Of a stretch of DNA of 64,000 nt, positions 1-10,253 are shown piece after piece. The notes below the pieces were generated by a model that searched no databases, was not told the origin of the DNA, and worked only from the letters and a program-made list of their open reading frames with translations. Position 1 is the stretch's first letter, and the number at the start of each line of letters is the position of its first letter. Origin of the DNA: Hemerocallis citrina (Eukaryota; Streptophyta; Magnoliopsida; Asparagales; Asphodelaceae). The stretch spans positions 45,192,458-45,256,457 of the forward strand of contig CM030365.1 of NCBI GenBank assembly GCA_017893485.1, given 5' to 3'. The position numbers and the translations under genes were made by a program.

Positions 1-877
1 GGACGAAGGTCGGGAAGGGGCTGGAGGTTGACGACGACGAGGGATTTCGTCGGGGGGGGTGAGTGAGGATAGGTCGGAGTCGGGAGAAGAAGGGAGGAGT
101 CGAATGATGGAGGGTTGTTGTGGTGGTGATGGGTTGACGGAGAGGGGTGTTGCGGGATGGAGATCCTGGATGGGAGTGGAGGAGGAAGGAGGCGACGGCG
201 GGGACTTGGGGTTGAGAGGGGTGCGAGGATGAGGGAGAGAGGCAGCGGGAGAGTTGTTGAGAAGTGGGTTCTGGATAGGGTCGGATGGAATCGGGGTTGG
301 AAGCGGCTGTAGATGAAGTGGGGATTAGGTTTTTGTTGGTCGGGATTGGGGGTAGGAAGAAGATGGAGAAGATGAAGGAGAGGGAAGCGGCTGTAGACAG
401 GAGATTAGGTTTTGGATATTGGGGATTTGGGTAATTAGGGTTTTGTGTTAGGGATTTGGGAAATTAGGGTTGGCGAATTTGTATATGAGGGATTTTTAAT
501 TTGAAGATAGATTTTAGAATTAATCGCTAACTCTAAAATTATATTAGGATTTATAACAAACCCTAATTTAAATCTCAGTTGTATCATACAAAGGAGAAGG
601 AGGAAGAGCAAAAACTCAACAGAAATTTTTTTAATCAAGAGTGACATCTCTTCTCATTCATCTCAAGGCCTTTAAATAGGCTCAAAATACATCTTGATAC
701 AAATCTCCAAAATATTCTCAAAATCTAAAAAAAATACAAAAAAATTACATATGGCTATAATTGCCATAAACAAAAAAGGTGCTGAAATAAAAATCCTAAA
801 CTAAATAAGGCAGCTGCTGAAGACAACGCCTACGCTGGTAGAAGCACCCGAATCGTCTTGAACCGATGTCCTCATCA
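1..877 (-). repeat. 3' LTR of the chromovirus (cut by window edge)
   Basis: This matches 6379-7254 along its full visible length. The inner border reads CATCA on the plus strand at 873-877, the complement of the LTR start TGATG. It is GC- and purine-rich at the left and contains several TTAGGG-like telobox motifs around 421-480. It also holds the last codons of the chromodomain reading frame (801-877). Confidence 0.9.
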
Positions 878-1675
878 TCTCCCCGGGTGGGAGAGGGCTC
901 GTCCCAGTCGAGTCAAAACCAGTCCTCCTGTCATAGTGCTCCAAGAGGTCTGGATCCAAGCGCTGGAACTCTCCACGATCTATCCAAGTGTTCTCCGACT
1001 CCGGCTTGTTTTTCCAACTTACAAAATATCTATGAATACCACCATCTCTAGCAGAGATTATCAGATCATCTAAAATATTATCCAACTCTTCTGTCGATGG
1101 GTAAGTAGTATATGGTAGTGGAGGTAATGGGGCAATCTCACCATTAGACTGCAGGGTAGGCTCATCTATAAGAGGATTTCTAGGGTTAAATTCTGAACCT
1201 TCATAGGGTACTAGATCCTCAATATTGAAAGTTTTACTGATGTCAAAGCCTTCGGGGAGGTCAACAACATAGACATTATCATTGATTTTATGAAGAATTT
1301 TAAATGGACCTGCAGCACGTGCATTCAATTTCTTAACGGATCCCGCTGGGAACCGTTCCGGACGAATCCGAACCATCACTTCTTCACCCACATTAAAAGT
1401 TTTAAACTTCCTTCTAATATCAGCTCTTAACTTGTAGTTAAAATTATTTTCATTAATTTTCTTGGAAATTTCTCTATGTAAGTCATGAATGCGGGATGCA
1501 AATGCAGATGCAGACTTGGAGACTCGGTGATGTTCTAACATGGGGGCAAGATCTATAGTATGCCTAGGACGATAACCGTGTACAACTTCGTGTGGACTCA
1601 TGCCAGTGGTTCTATTCATAGATGTGTTATAAGCAAATTCAGCAACTATTAATTTTAAATCCCATGTTCCTAGTT
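801..1675 (-). pseudogene. Integrase C-terminus and chromodomain of the chromovirus
   Basis: This is the last part of the gag-pol polyprotein, reached from the upstream frame by one frameshift near 1670-1675. It starts with the end of the integrase core, then a basic GPF/Y-type module (around AAGPFKIL) and an FNIEDLVPY segment. A canonical chromodomain follows, with the aromatic and charged pattern YFVSWKNKPESENTWI and QRLDPDLLEHY. Chromodomains of this class bind methylated histone H3 and steer integration. The frame crosses the polypurine tract and ends 77 bases inside the 3' LTR. The 272-codon stretch from 1619 is open. Confidence 0.88.
878..892 (-). other. Polypurine tract of the chromovirus
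   Basis: On the minus strand this reads CCCACCCGGGGAGA and lies directly against the 3' LTR start TGATGAGGAC. That is the expected position for the plus-strand primer of reverse transcription. Confidence 0.7.
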
Positions 1676-3355
1676 CTCTCCCACAAGAGTACGTAAGAGA
1701 TTGCCAAGACTCCGATTGACAACCTCAGTCTGTCCATCTGTCTGTGGGTGAAACGCTGACGAAAACTTCAATTTTGTACCCAACTTGTGCCATAGGGTCT
1801 TCCAAAAATAACTCGTGAATTTCACATCCCTATCAGACTCAATGGTTTTTGGCAACCCATGTAGCTTCACAATATTATCAAAGAAGATTTGAGCCACACG
1901 GGATTCATCGAAAGTTTTCGAGCATGGGAGGAAGTGGGCCATTTTAGAAAAACGGTCCACGACGATAAGAATGGAGTCGTGTTTCTTTTGTGTTTTCGGT
2001 AAGCCTAACATGAAATCCATACTCACGTCTTCCCAAGGGCGGCTGGGAACAGGTAATGGAGTATACAAGCCTGTGTTCTGTTTTTGTTGCTTGGCAAGTT
2101 GACAGGTGTGACATCTGTTAACAAGTCTCACAACGTCTCTCTTTAGCTTCGGCCAGTAAAACCTATGTTCCACAACATCAATGGTCTTGCTATGCCCGAA
2201 ATGTCCAGCAAGGCTACCAGCGTGCAATTCCCAAACAAGATACTCTCGTAAAGATGTACTAGGAATGCACAGTTTGGAGCGATAGAAGAGATAATCATCT
2301 TTCAAGAAATAATCATCTATCACTCGAGTTATGCCATCCTTCAAAGAAGTGTAAATCACGTAAAAATCTGGGCAGGAGGCATACTCATCTCTCAATCTCT
2401 CAAAACCAATAATTTCGGTGCGCAGTGTGGATAAGATCATGTGACAACGACTTAGCGCATCCGCGGCCTTATTATCAATCCCTTTTGTGTGCCTAATGGT
2501 ATATGAATATTCCTGTAAGAACTCTACCCATCTGGCATGTCTCGGATTTAACTTTTGTTGAGAATTAAGGAATCTTAAGGTCTCTTGGTCTGAGAAGATA
2601 ACAAATTCTTGCGGCAGGAGATAATGTCGCCAATAGCGAAGTGACTGAATGACCGCATAGAACTCCTTGTCATAGGTGGAGTATTTTTGTCTTGCTTCGT
2701 TCAGCTTTTCACTGAAATAAGCAACAGGATGACTCTCTTGACTAAGGACTCCACCTATACCAATACCAGAAGCATCACACGTTACTTCGAAGACTTTAGT
2801 GAAATCAAGCAACCTCATGACAGGTGTCTGAGTCATTCTCTTCTTGATCTCTTCGAAGGCTTTCGTGGCTTCTTTCGACCAGACAAACTCACCTTTCTTC
2901 AAACAGTCGGTTATTGGAGCCATGATCGTGCTAAATCCTTGCACGAACCGATGATAAAAGGTGGCAAGGCCATGAAAACTCTGCACATCACGAATATTGC
3001 GAGGCTCAGGCCACTCTGTAATAGCTCGTATTTTTTCTGGGTCAGCAGATACTCCTCTGGCAGACACAATAAATCCCAGAAAGATAGTCTGATCCGAGAG
3101 GAAGGTACATTTGGTAGGATTACCATAAAGTTGTTCCTTCCTTAAAACACCGCAGACCTGTCTCAAAGGGTCAAGATGTTGCCCAATGGATCGGCTGTAA
3201 AAGAGAATATCATCAAAGTACACCACAAGGAACTTGCCCATAAAGGGACGGAGTACTTGCGTCATGATTCTCATAAATGTGCTCCGGACATTTGTCATTC
3301 CAAATGGCATGACCATCCATTCGTACAGGCCATCCTTCGTCTTGAAGGCGGTCTT
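1670..3355 (-). pseudogene. RT, RNase H and integrase of the chromovirus
   Basis: This continues in the same frame as the upstream fragment after a stop at 3356-3358. RT has the catalytic YFDD box at about 3209-3220. RNase H follows with its acidic motifs (CDASG, DKEF, FSDQETL). Next come the HHCC zinc finger of integrase (HAG, GHFGH, CHTC) and the D,D,E core seen as SMDFMLG, ESDRD and QTEVVNR. Catalytic residues are retained although the polyprotein is broken. The frame ends in a stop at 1670-1672, where a one-base shift restores the reading of the C-terminus. The reaction is reverse transcription of the element RNA and integration of the cDNA. Confidence 0.93.
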
Positions 3356-4144
3356 TCACTCATCACCAGGACGAACACGTATTTGGTGGTAGCCACTTTT
3401 AAGATCAATCTTTGAAAAGATTGTAGCACCAGACATCATGTCCAACATGTCATCCAAACGAGGAATGGGAAAACGGTATTTTACCGTGATCTTGTTTATG
3501 GCACGGCTGTCCACACACATACGCCAGGTTCCATCTTTCTTTGGCATCAATAAAGCAGGAACAACTCAAGGACTTAAGCTTTCTCGGATGAAGCCCTTTG
3601 CCAATAACTCATCAACTTGCCTTTTCAACTCAGCATGCTCTGTCGGATTCATCCGATAATGTGGCAAGTTAGGAAGACTCGCTCCCGGAACCAGATCAAT
3701 AGCGTGTTGGATGTCACACAATGGGGGCAACTGGTTGGGGAGGTTAGCAGGAAACACATCTGCAAATTCCTGTAGGACAGGAGTAACTTGGGGCGAGATG
3801 AGTGACTTAGGATCTTTAGGGACTTCTCTCGCTGTGAGTACAAGAATGGTAGCCCCTTTGTCAATTTCTTTCGTAAGTTCCTTTTCACCCATATACGTTA
3901 CTTCCTTGCCCTTTCTCGAGGGAACCGGTGTTGTTTCAGCTGGACTAGTTCGTAGTCTTACGGGTATGAGCTTTATTTTTAGTCCATCATGCTGGAACAC
4001 ACATTGGTTAGATCGACCATATATGGTCACATCGTGATCGTATAACCAAGGTCTCCCTAAGATGACTTGACCCACATCCATTTTGAGCACATCACACCAA
4101 ATTCCCTCTTTGTAAGCTTTGAAGTCCACAGGGACTAAGCATCA
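3356..4144 (-). pseudogene. Protease C-terminus and RT N-terminus of the chromovirus
   Basis: This has the same frame as gag-protease and RT, separated by in-frame TGA codons at 4142-4144, 3566-3568 and 3356-3358. The segment holds the end of the retropepsin fold ([12 protein letters not shown], the usual ILGRPWL box). A connector follows with [10 protein letters not shown] and [11 protein letters not shown], then the RT entry motifs [17 protein letters not shown] and [14 protein letters not shown], which contains the first catalytic Asp. Each stop could be a single transition from a sense codon. At least the second and third sit at very conserved positions. Confidence 0.9.
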
Positions 4145-5581
4145 ATATGTTACTTGGAGTGCTGTTGCATCAATCCAAGATACTTTGTATGGGCGTGGAT
4201 GGGGTTCAGCCTTAAGTCCAGTCTTCGCTAAGACCGCAGAAGAGACAGCGTTGACGCAGCTCCCACTGTCAACAATCACCTTACAGTTTTTGCCACCTAT
4301 AGTCGTAAAGGTGTGGAACATAGCAGTGCGCTTCCAATCATCTTCCTCTTTTGGTTGGGACAAAGCACATCTGACTACATTCAAGTGAGGTGATTGGATA
4401 GACCGAATACAGTGGAGATACTGGTCATCCTCTTCTTCACCGAAGTCATCGCCTTCAATAGGCTCATAAGAAAACTCATTGTCAGAGTCGTCAGCAATGA
4501 CAGCGGTACCCTCTACTATATTAATCCTACTGGGACTGGGACAGTTGCTAGCAACATGACCATATCCCTTACATTTATAGCACTTAGTGAGAGAGTCAAT
4601 CTTACTGTAATCTCTTTCGGTGTTCTTACCCTTATGTTCATCTCTATGTGAATTAAAATTTGAATTAGGTTTGCTAGGGTAAGATTTGTTGGGGTGCTGA
4701 GAGGTAGGCTTAGGTCTAGGTGGGTCAGTAGAGGTCATTCTAGAGAAATAATCTCTCGAGTCGCTGGACCTAGAATGAGAACTAGCTTTAAGGGAATCCA
4801 TGTCGAGGACTAGGACGTAGGCTGCCGCTATTGAGTCTATGTTTCTATAGATTAGCTCGTTTCTAAGGTCAGCTCGTAGTCCAGCTCTGAAACTAGAGAG
4901 AATTTGTTCTTCACTCTCTTTACCTAAAGCATTGCACCGAATAAGGAAGTCATCGAACTTATTAACATATTCTTGTGTGGATTTACTTCCTTGATAAAGT
5001 TGGTTCCATGAATCTAGCAATCGGGTATGGAACGATAACGGTACATATCTCTCAGTGAGCTTCTCTTTCATGGCCTCCCAAGTGGCTATGGGTGCCAGGC
5101 CTCGGCCTCTGCGGGCATGTTCAAGATTGGTCCAGTGTTGTTGAGCTTTACCCATTAATTTCATAGTGGCAAATTTAACTTTCAGGGCTTCGCTTATGTC
5201 AAACCACACAAAGTAGTGGTCCATGGCACAGATCCAATCGAGGTAAGCTTGGGGTTCCATGTAGCCTTCAAACTGGGGAACGTCAGCCTTAACGTTCTTT
5301 TTATATTGTTCGTCAAGGTCACGTTCTTGACGTCGATCATCATGAACATTCCCTTGAGGGATCTGACGATGGGCATGAAGCTCAGGGACAATGGTTTGAT
5401 TTAACTCTACTTTCTCAAGCCTCTGATTGATATTGACAAGAGTTGCTTGGATGGCAGCTAGGGTAGCGGAGATATTAGGGTTGTCCATTTCAGGTCTAGG
5501 AAGTCTAGGGTTCCTAATTGGGTGATTGGGAAGGGATATGAAAGGCTCTTCAGGATCTGTGATGGTGCTGCGAAGACGCAT
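4142..5581 (-). pseudogene. Gag and protease N-terminus of the chromovirus
   Basis: This is an open frame of 479 codons whose start lies about 200 bases inside the 5' LTR, as expected for gag. Residues 100-260 match the retrotransposon gag capsid pattern (FEGYMEPQAYLDWI, WEAMKEKLTERYVP, QEYVNKFDDFLIRCNALG). A single CCHC zinc knuckle, CYKCKGYGHVASNC, follows an STP-rich basic linker. An acidic stretch comes next, then the protease active site VIVDSG with its Asp at about residue 438. The frame is cut by a TGA at 4142-4144 within the protease. The capsid would package element RNA and the protease would cut the polyprotein. Confidence 0.92.
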
Positions 5582-5779
5582 TTACCAAAAATGGAAACTA
5601 GGGGTCGTGTGTGTCCTAATTATTTTTATTATTATTATTATTATTATTATTTATTTAATGAAACTGAAATAACCTAAAATAAAAGAAAGAAAGACAAAAA
5701 TAAAATAAAAGACTAAACAATCCTAACTGAATGCAAAAATGATGCCTACGATGCAAGAACTAGGGTTTTAAGAACCTTC
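5582..5779 (-). other. 5' untranslated leader of the chromovirus with ATT microsatellite
   Basis: This lies between the PBS and the gag start. It contains a run of ATT units at about 5626-5651 and AAAAT-rich sequence, with no reading frame. Confidence 0.7.
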
Positions 5780-5791
5780 GCTCTGATACCA
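5780..5791 (-). other. Primer binding site, initiator tRNA-Met type
   Basis: The minus strand reads TGGTATCAGAGC, the complement of the 3' end of plant initiator tRNA-Met. It lies three bases inside the LTR border at 5795. Confidence 0.92.
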
Positions 5792-5794
5792 AAA

Positions 5795-7254
5795 TGATGT
5801 AAAACCAACCCTAAGATAGAGAATTTCCAAGAATCTTAATGGGTTAATTTTACCAACATGAAAGTGCGGATCAAAGTTGGAAATTTTAACAGTTAACAGG
5901 TGTGATGGGTTTTCAAGAATTGAATCAAGTGTAACAGTTTCAATTAATAATTCAACCTTACGATCAATAATTAAATTCCTATGTGTTTAGCAAGTAATAG
6001 GTTCAATATCGATTCGTACTCTATTCAGGCATGTGGAACACTCAATCTCAGTTATTTTGTGGACGATAGGCAAATCAGATAATATAATAGATAATAAGGC
6101 AGTAGAACACAAATAATTAATAATGGAAAGAGTATACCGAATGCGAAGAAAACCAGCGTAGATGTAGGAGTGGACAGCAACCACGAACACAGCAACGCAG
6201 CAACAATAGAAGAGCGGCAGCAACAGCAAGCTTACTGTCGATGGCGACAACTGGTGGTGGACTGGCTGTCGGTGGCTTACTTGGGGAATCATTGCCGCAA
6301 TAGCAAGAGGGCGACCAGTGGGGTGTAATGGTTAACGTGGAGGAGAGGCAGGATGCAGTGAGGAGTTGAAGGTGATGAGGTCGAAGGTCGGGAAGGGGCT
6401 GGAGGTTGACGACGATGAGGGATTTCGTCGGGGGGGTGAGTGAGGATTAGGTCGGAGTCGGGAGAGGAAGGGAGGAGTCGAGGGATGGAAGGTTGTTGTG
6501 GTGGTGATGGGTTGACGGAGAGGGGGGTTGCGGGATGGAGATCCTGGCCGAGAGTGGAGGAGGAAGGAGGCGACGGCGGGGACTTGGGGTTGAGTGGGGT
6601 GCGAGGACGAGGGAGAGAGGCAGCGGGAGAGTTATTGAGAAGTGGGTTCTGGATAAGGTCAGATGGGATCGGGGTTGGGAGCGGCTGTAGATGAAGAGGG
6701 GATTATGTTTTTGTTGGTCGGGATTGGGGGTAGGAAGAAGATGGAGAAGATGAAGGAGAGGGAAGCGGCTGTAGACAGGAGATTAGGTTTTGGATTTTGG
6801 GGATTTGGGAAATTAGAGTTTTGTATTAGGGATTTGTGAAATTAGGGTTAACGAATTTGTATTTGAGGGATTTTTAATTTGGAGATAGATTTTAGAATTA
6901 ACCACTAACTTTAAATTATATTAGGATTTATCACAAACCCTAATTTAGATCTCAGTTGTATCACACAAGGGAGAATGAGGAAGAGCAAAAACTCAACACA
7001 AATTTTTTTAATCAATAGTGGCATCTCTTCTCATTCATCTCAAGGCCTTTAAATAGGCTCAAAATTCATCTTGATACAAATCTCCAAAATATTCTCAAAA
7101 TCTAAAAAAAAATACAAAAAAATTACATATGGCTATAATTGCCAAAACAAAAAAGGTAATGAAATAAAAATCCTAAACTAAATAAGGCAGCTGCTGAAGA
7201 CGACGTCTGCGCTGGTAGAAGCGCCCGAATCGTCTTGAACCGATGTCCTCATCA
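5795..7254 (-). repeat. 5' LTR of the chromovirus (1460 bp)
   Basis: On the minus strand it starts TGATGAGGAC and ends TACATCA, short inverted ends TGATG and CATCA. Positions 6379-7254 match 1-877. The rest (5795-6378) is the part missing from the left copy. Teloboxes of AACCCTAA type recur around 6780-6960. Confidence 0.92.
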
Positions 7255-8780
7255 TTATGTTTACAACGTTTATTCAAATTACTACAGTAACAGGTTCGAA
7301 AGTTTGATGCAAGGAGAGGCAGACAGCAGGCCAGTAAATAATTTAACATGAATAGGCAATAATTTCATCATACAAGCATGCAATTCATGACAATTAATAA
7401 ACAAAGTGATGTTTGGTGACTAACATGTGATTTCGAGATTAATGATACAATTTACAATCATGGCAATTTAGTTCATGAAATCAAATTCAATCGGGAAGAT
7501 TCAATTCATCATTCACTACTATAACATGGATCTAGTTATTTTCCTGTATTTCGTGCATATGCAATGTGTAATAGGGACTAGGGTTCGAATCAAAGATATC
7601 TTGGGTTAGCTAGTGTAAACCCCAATATACTCAATGGAAGATGAATAGTATAACAATAATATAAAAGGATCTACTTGCTGGGATCAAAAGAATTCTTGAA
7701 AAAGAAAATAAACTAGTTCAAAAGAGACTTTCCTGTTAGACGATAAATTCGAATACGACACAATAACGGGATTAAGAACCCAACGGCAACACGTGCAAGA
7801 CACGTATAATGCACGTACCCACAAGAGTACGTGCACACTATGTGTACAGCAACAAGAACAGCAACTCAGTGAATCCCCCCCCTGCAACAGCAAATGGCGA
7901 ATCCACCCAATCACCAAACACAACAAGAGAGCAAACGCCACACAGCAAATCTACCAAAACAGCAGACAGCAATCAAAGCAAAACAACACACAGTGCAAAG
8001 CAAAATCTGCAAACAGCAGCAATGGTGGGAATGACTTCGACTTCGATAGCGATTGTGTGCGGCACTCGGCGGTGCACTGGAGGAGTAGAGGTGGGGTGAT
8101 GGTCAATGTCAGTGGTGGCGCACTGATTGACGAAGGTGGCGGGTGGCGGAGCTTCGATGGTTGATGATGGCAGCGGACTCTGTTTCGGAAGGAAACAGAG
8201 GAAGGCGGGGGAAGATGGGTTTGGTGGTGCTGTAGGCTGGCAGGAGGTCGACGAAGCAACGAGGGCTGGTCGGGGGATTTCGGTGGCAATGCAACCCAGA
8301 GGAAGATGAAGAGGATAGATGATGGGTTCGATGATGATGGAGAAGCGGGGCAATGAGGCAACTGATCAACGGGGTGCTACGAGGAGGTCACGGGATCGGA
8401 GGCAGGGGACGAAGGATGATGCAGGTGGCAATGGCATTGCGACGGGCAGAGAGAGCAGGAGAGAGAGAGAGTAACAGTAGAGGGGAAGAATGGTATAGGG
8501 TTCAACAGGCGGCTAGGGTTAGGTTAGGGGTTAGGGTAGGTTATATAGTATATATGTAAGGTTGAATTGAGATATAGGGTTATTTGGGTAATTGGGTTAG
8601 AATCCAATTGGAGAAATAATAAGGTTTGAGCTTCTAGATCCAATAGGGAAGTAAAATATCCAATAAAATAGGATTTATAACAAAATATAATTCGTATTGC
8701 ATTATAGAAATTTATTTAAAATAACTAAAAATACAATCATTAAATAGAAATGGAATTTTAAGAATCAATCAAGAGTAATG

Positions 8781-8855
<75 letters not shown>

Positions 8856-8858
8856 GTA

Positions 8859-8952
<94 letters not shown>

Positions 8953-9237
8953 TAAAAATAATAATAAGATTAAATAACATAATAGGAATTGGCTTTAACA
9001 AATTTACTTAAATAGTCCAAAAAGTAATAATACCTTTGATTTGGGTTAAAACGTAAATAGTTGATCAATTAGGAATAAAACAAGGTTAAATACACCATTA
9101 TTCAAAATAAATATAATTATCAATTAGACAAACACTTTAATATAAAATCCAAAACGAATTAACAATTAATGAATTTATAATTAATCGAAATACAGAAAAT
9201 ATTCAGGAAATATGTATTTGCATAAATGGGGGTTACA
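7255..9237 (-). repeat. F1 LTR A (3' LTR of the gag-only element), inner part
   Basis: This matches about 17417-19367 of LTR C in the same orientation. On the minus strand it starts TGTAACCCCC at 9237. It contains a long AAT array (8778-8967), TATA-like TATATAACC followed by teloboxes (8517-8560), and a CT-rich sense leader (7950-8370) that reads as Pro/Ser-rich frames without recognisable domains. It is interrupted on its left by the chromovirus. Confidence 0.85.
8778..8967. repeat. AAT/ATT trinucleotide microsatellite in F1 LTR A
   Basis: About 60 near-perfect AAT units with rare GTA and AAC variants. It gives spurious poly-Leu and poly-Ile frames. The same place in LTRs C, D, B1 and B3 also carries ATT-type repeats. 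Confidence 0.97.
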
Positions 9238-9955
9238 ATCCTACCCACCTTACAAAAAAAAATTTTATCATCGAAATTCATTCTGGTAGGAAGTCGGACA
9301 GAATCAAAGCAGAACTTAGGAAATAACAAAAGCAGGAAAAATTAGAAGAAGAGAACCGAAGTGATGGAAGCACCGGAATAAGAATGAACATAAATAAGAT
9401 TGATGTCGAATGATAAATTGACGAATGATGATGAGTGGAAAGTACGAAAAAATACTGAACGATGCAAAGGAGGAACAAGACAATCCTGGGACCTGTGGGT
9501 TATGGGCCCACCACGCTTCTGCTGCGCAACTCTGATCAGAAAGACTCCATCATAAGCATCCATTAACTCCAGCAATCTGACTCGGGGCTCACCATATCCT
9601 TGACACGTCCAAACGACATCTCTCTAGCATGAAGTTCGAACTCCTTGTGACTTGGGATTCTGAACACTTTCTGAGATTCTGGGACACTGCCTGTACACCT
9701 TAGAGCAAAAGACGACTCTTAATCTCCTGGTGATGTTCCAAGCTGTTGACATGTCATCGTAGATCCATCGTTGCCGATCGTCAAATCAAGCAGAAAGAAA
9801 AAGAACGGATGACACCGAAAACAAAGGAATATGGGTACGACAAGGATGAAATTATACCCAATAAGGAATCGATTAATGTGGACGAATGGTAAATGTAGAG
9901 AAGAAATAAATAAACAATGAAAGAAAGGATATACAAAGTAAAGTGGAATGTAAAT
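9238..9955 (-). other. Non-coding interior of the F1 element next to its 3' LTR
   Basis: There is no protease or RT motif on either strand. On the minus strand the last bases before the LTR are GGTGGGTAGGAT, a likely polypurine tract. A short phrase just before it (MNFDDKIFF) resembles the C-terminal end of gypsy polyproteins, hinting that pol was deleted rather than never present. Confidence 0.6.
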
Positions 9956-10253
9956 CTATTGCGGAATACCTGTAGGCATGCCTTCAGCGGTCATGTTGTA
10001 AGTTTGACCACGTCCTCCAGTCTGTCCTCCATTAGGAGCTGATCCTCCAACTGGCACATTGTACCTATTACTTGGGCAGTCTTGAACCATGTGGTCACTT
10101 CCTCCATGCAAAAGGCATTGGCCGTTGGCTGCCCTGCAGTCCATGCATCTGTGTCCAACTCCGTGGCATTAGTTGCATGACTGACCCTTCATTGGGGCTG
10201 CAGGCGAGTAGGAAATTGTCTTTGCTGAAGGAGTTGAAGCTGGCCTCCGTATC
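9956..10253 (-). pseudogene. Gag C-terminus with zinc knuckles (F1 element)
   Basis: On the minus strand this carries a CX2CX4HX4C knuckle (around CHGVGHRCMDC, with a stop inside) followed by CLLHGGSDHMVQDC. In the second, the second Cys of the usual CCHC pattern is His. A Gly/Gln-rich tail follows and ends at a stop at 9956. It is the continuation of the gag at 14280-15115; the two were separated when solo LTR B1 inserted, and the GTATC duplication marks the joint. It would be the nucleocapsid part of gag. Confidence 0.78.
10249..10253. repeat. Target site duplication GTATC, left copy for solo LTR B1
   Basis: GTATC is repeated exactly at 14280-14284, directly outside the two ends of B1. Confidence 0.93.

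Larger units (their letters stand above)
1..7254 (-). mobile_element. Ty3/gypsy chromovirus, nearly complete, minus strand
   Basis: The order on the minus strand is 5' LTR, tRNA-Met PBS, gag, protease, RT, RNase H, integrase, chromodomain, polypurine tract, 3' LTR. The two LTR copies (1-877 and 6379-7254 where they overlap) align over their whole shared length with scattered substitutions. The coding region needs three in-frame stops and one frameshift to be ignored, so the copy is dead. About 580 bases of the left LTR lie outside the window, so the target duplication cannot be checked; the right flank starts TTATG. The host sequence to the right is an F1 LTR, so this element is younger than that LTR. 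The chromovirus clade (CRM, Reina or Galadriel) cannot be fixed by eye. Confidence 0.93.

Noticed and set aside
2687..4388. Plus-strand reading frames across the chromovirus
   Set aside because: They are shadows of the minus-strand pol and gag frames.
8510..8550. Interstitial telomere repeat
   Set aside because: Only a few diverged AACCCTA units beside TATA boxes in LTRs; better read as teloboxes.
8758..9011. Long poly-Leu and poly-Ile reading frames
   Set aside because: They are translations of an AAT microsatellite in an LTR.
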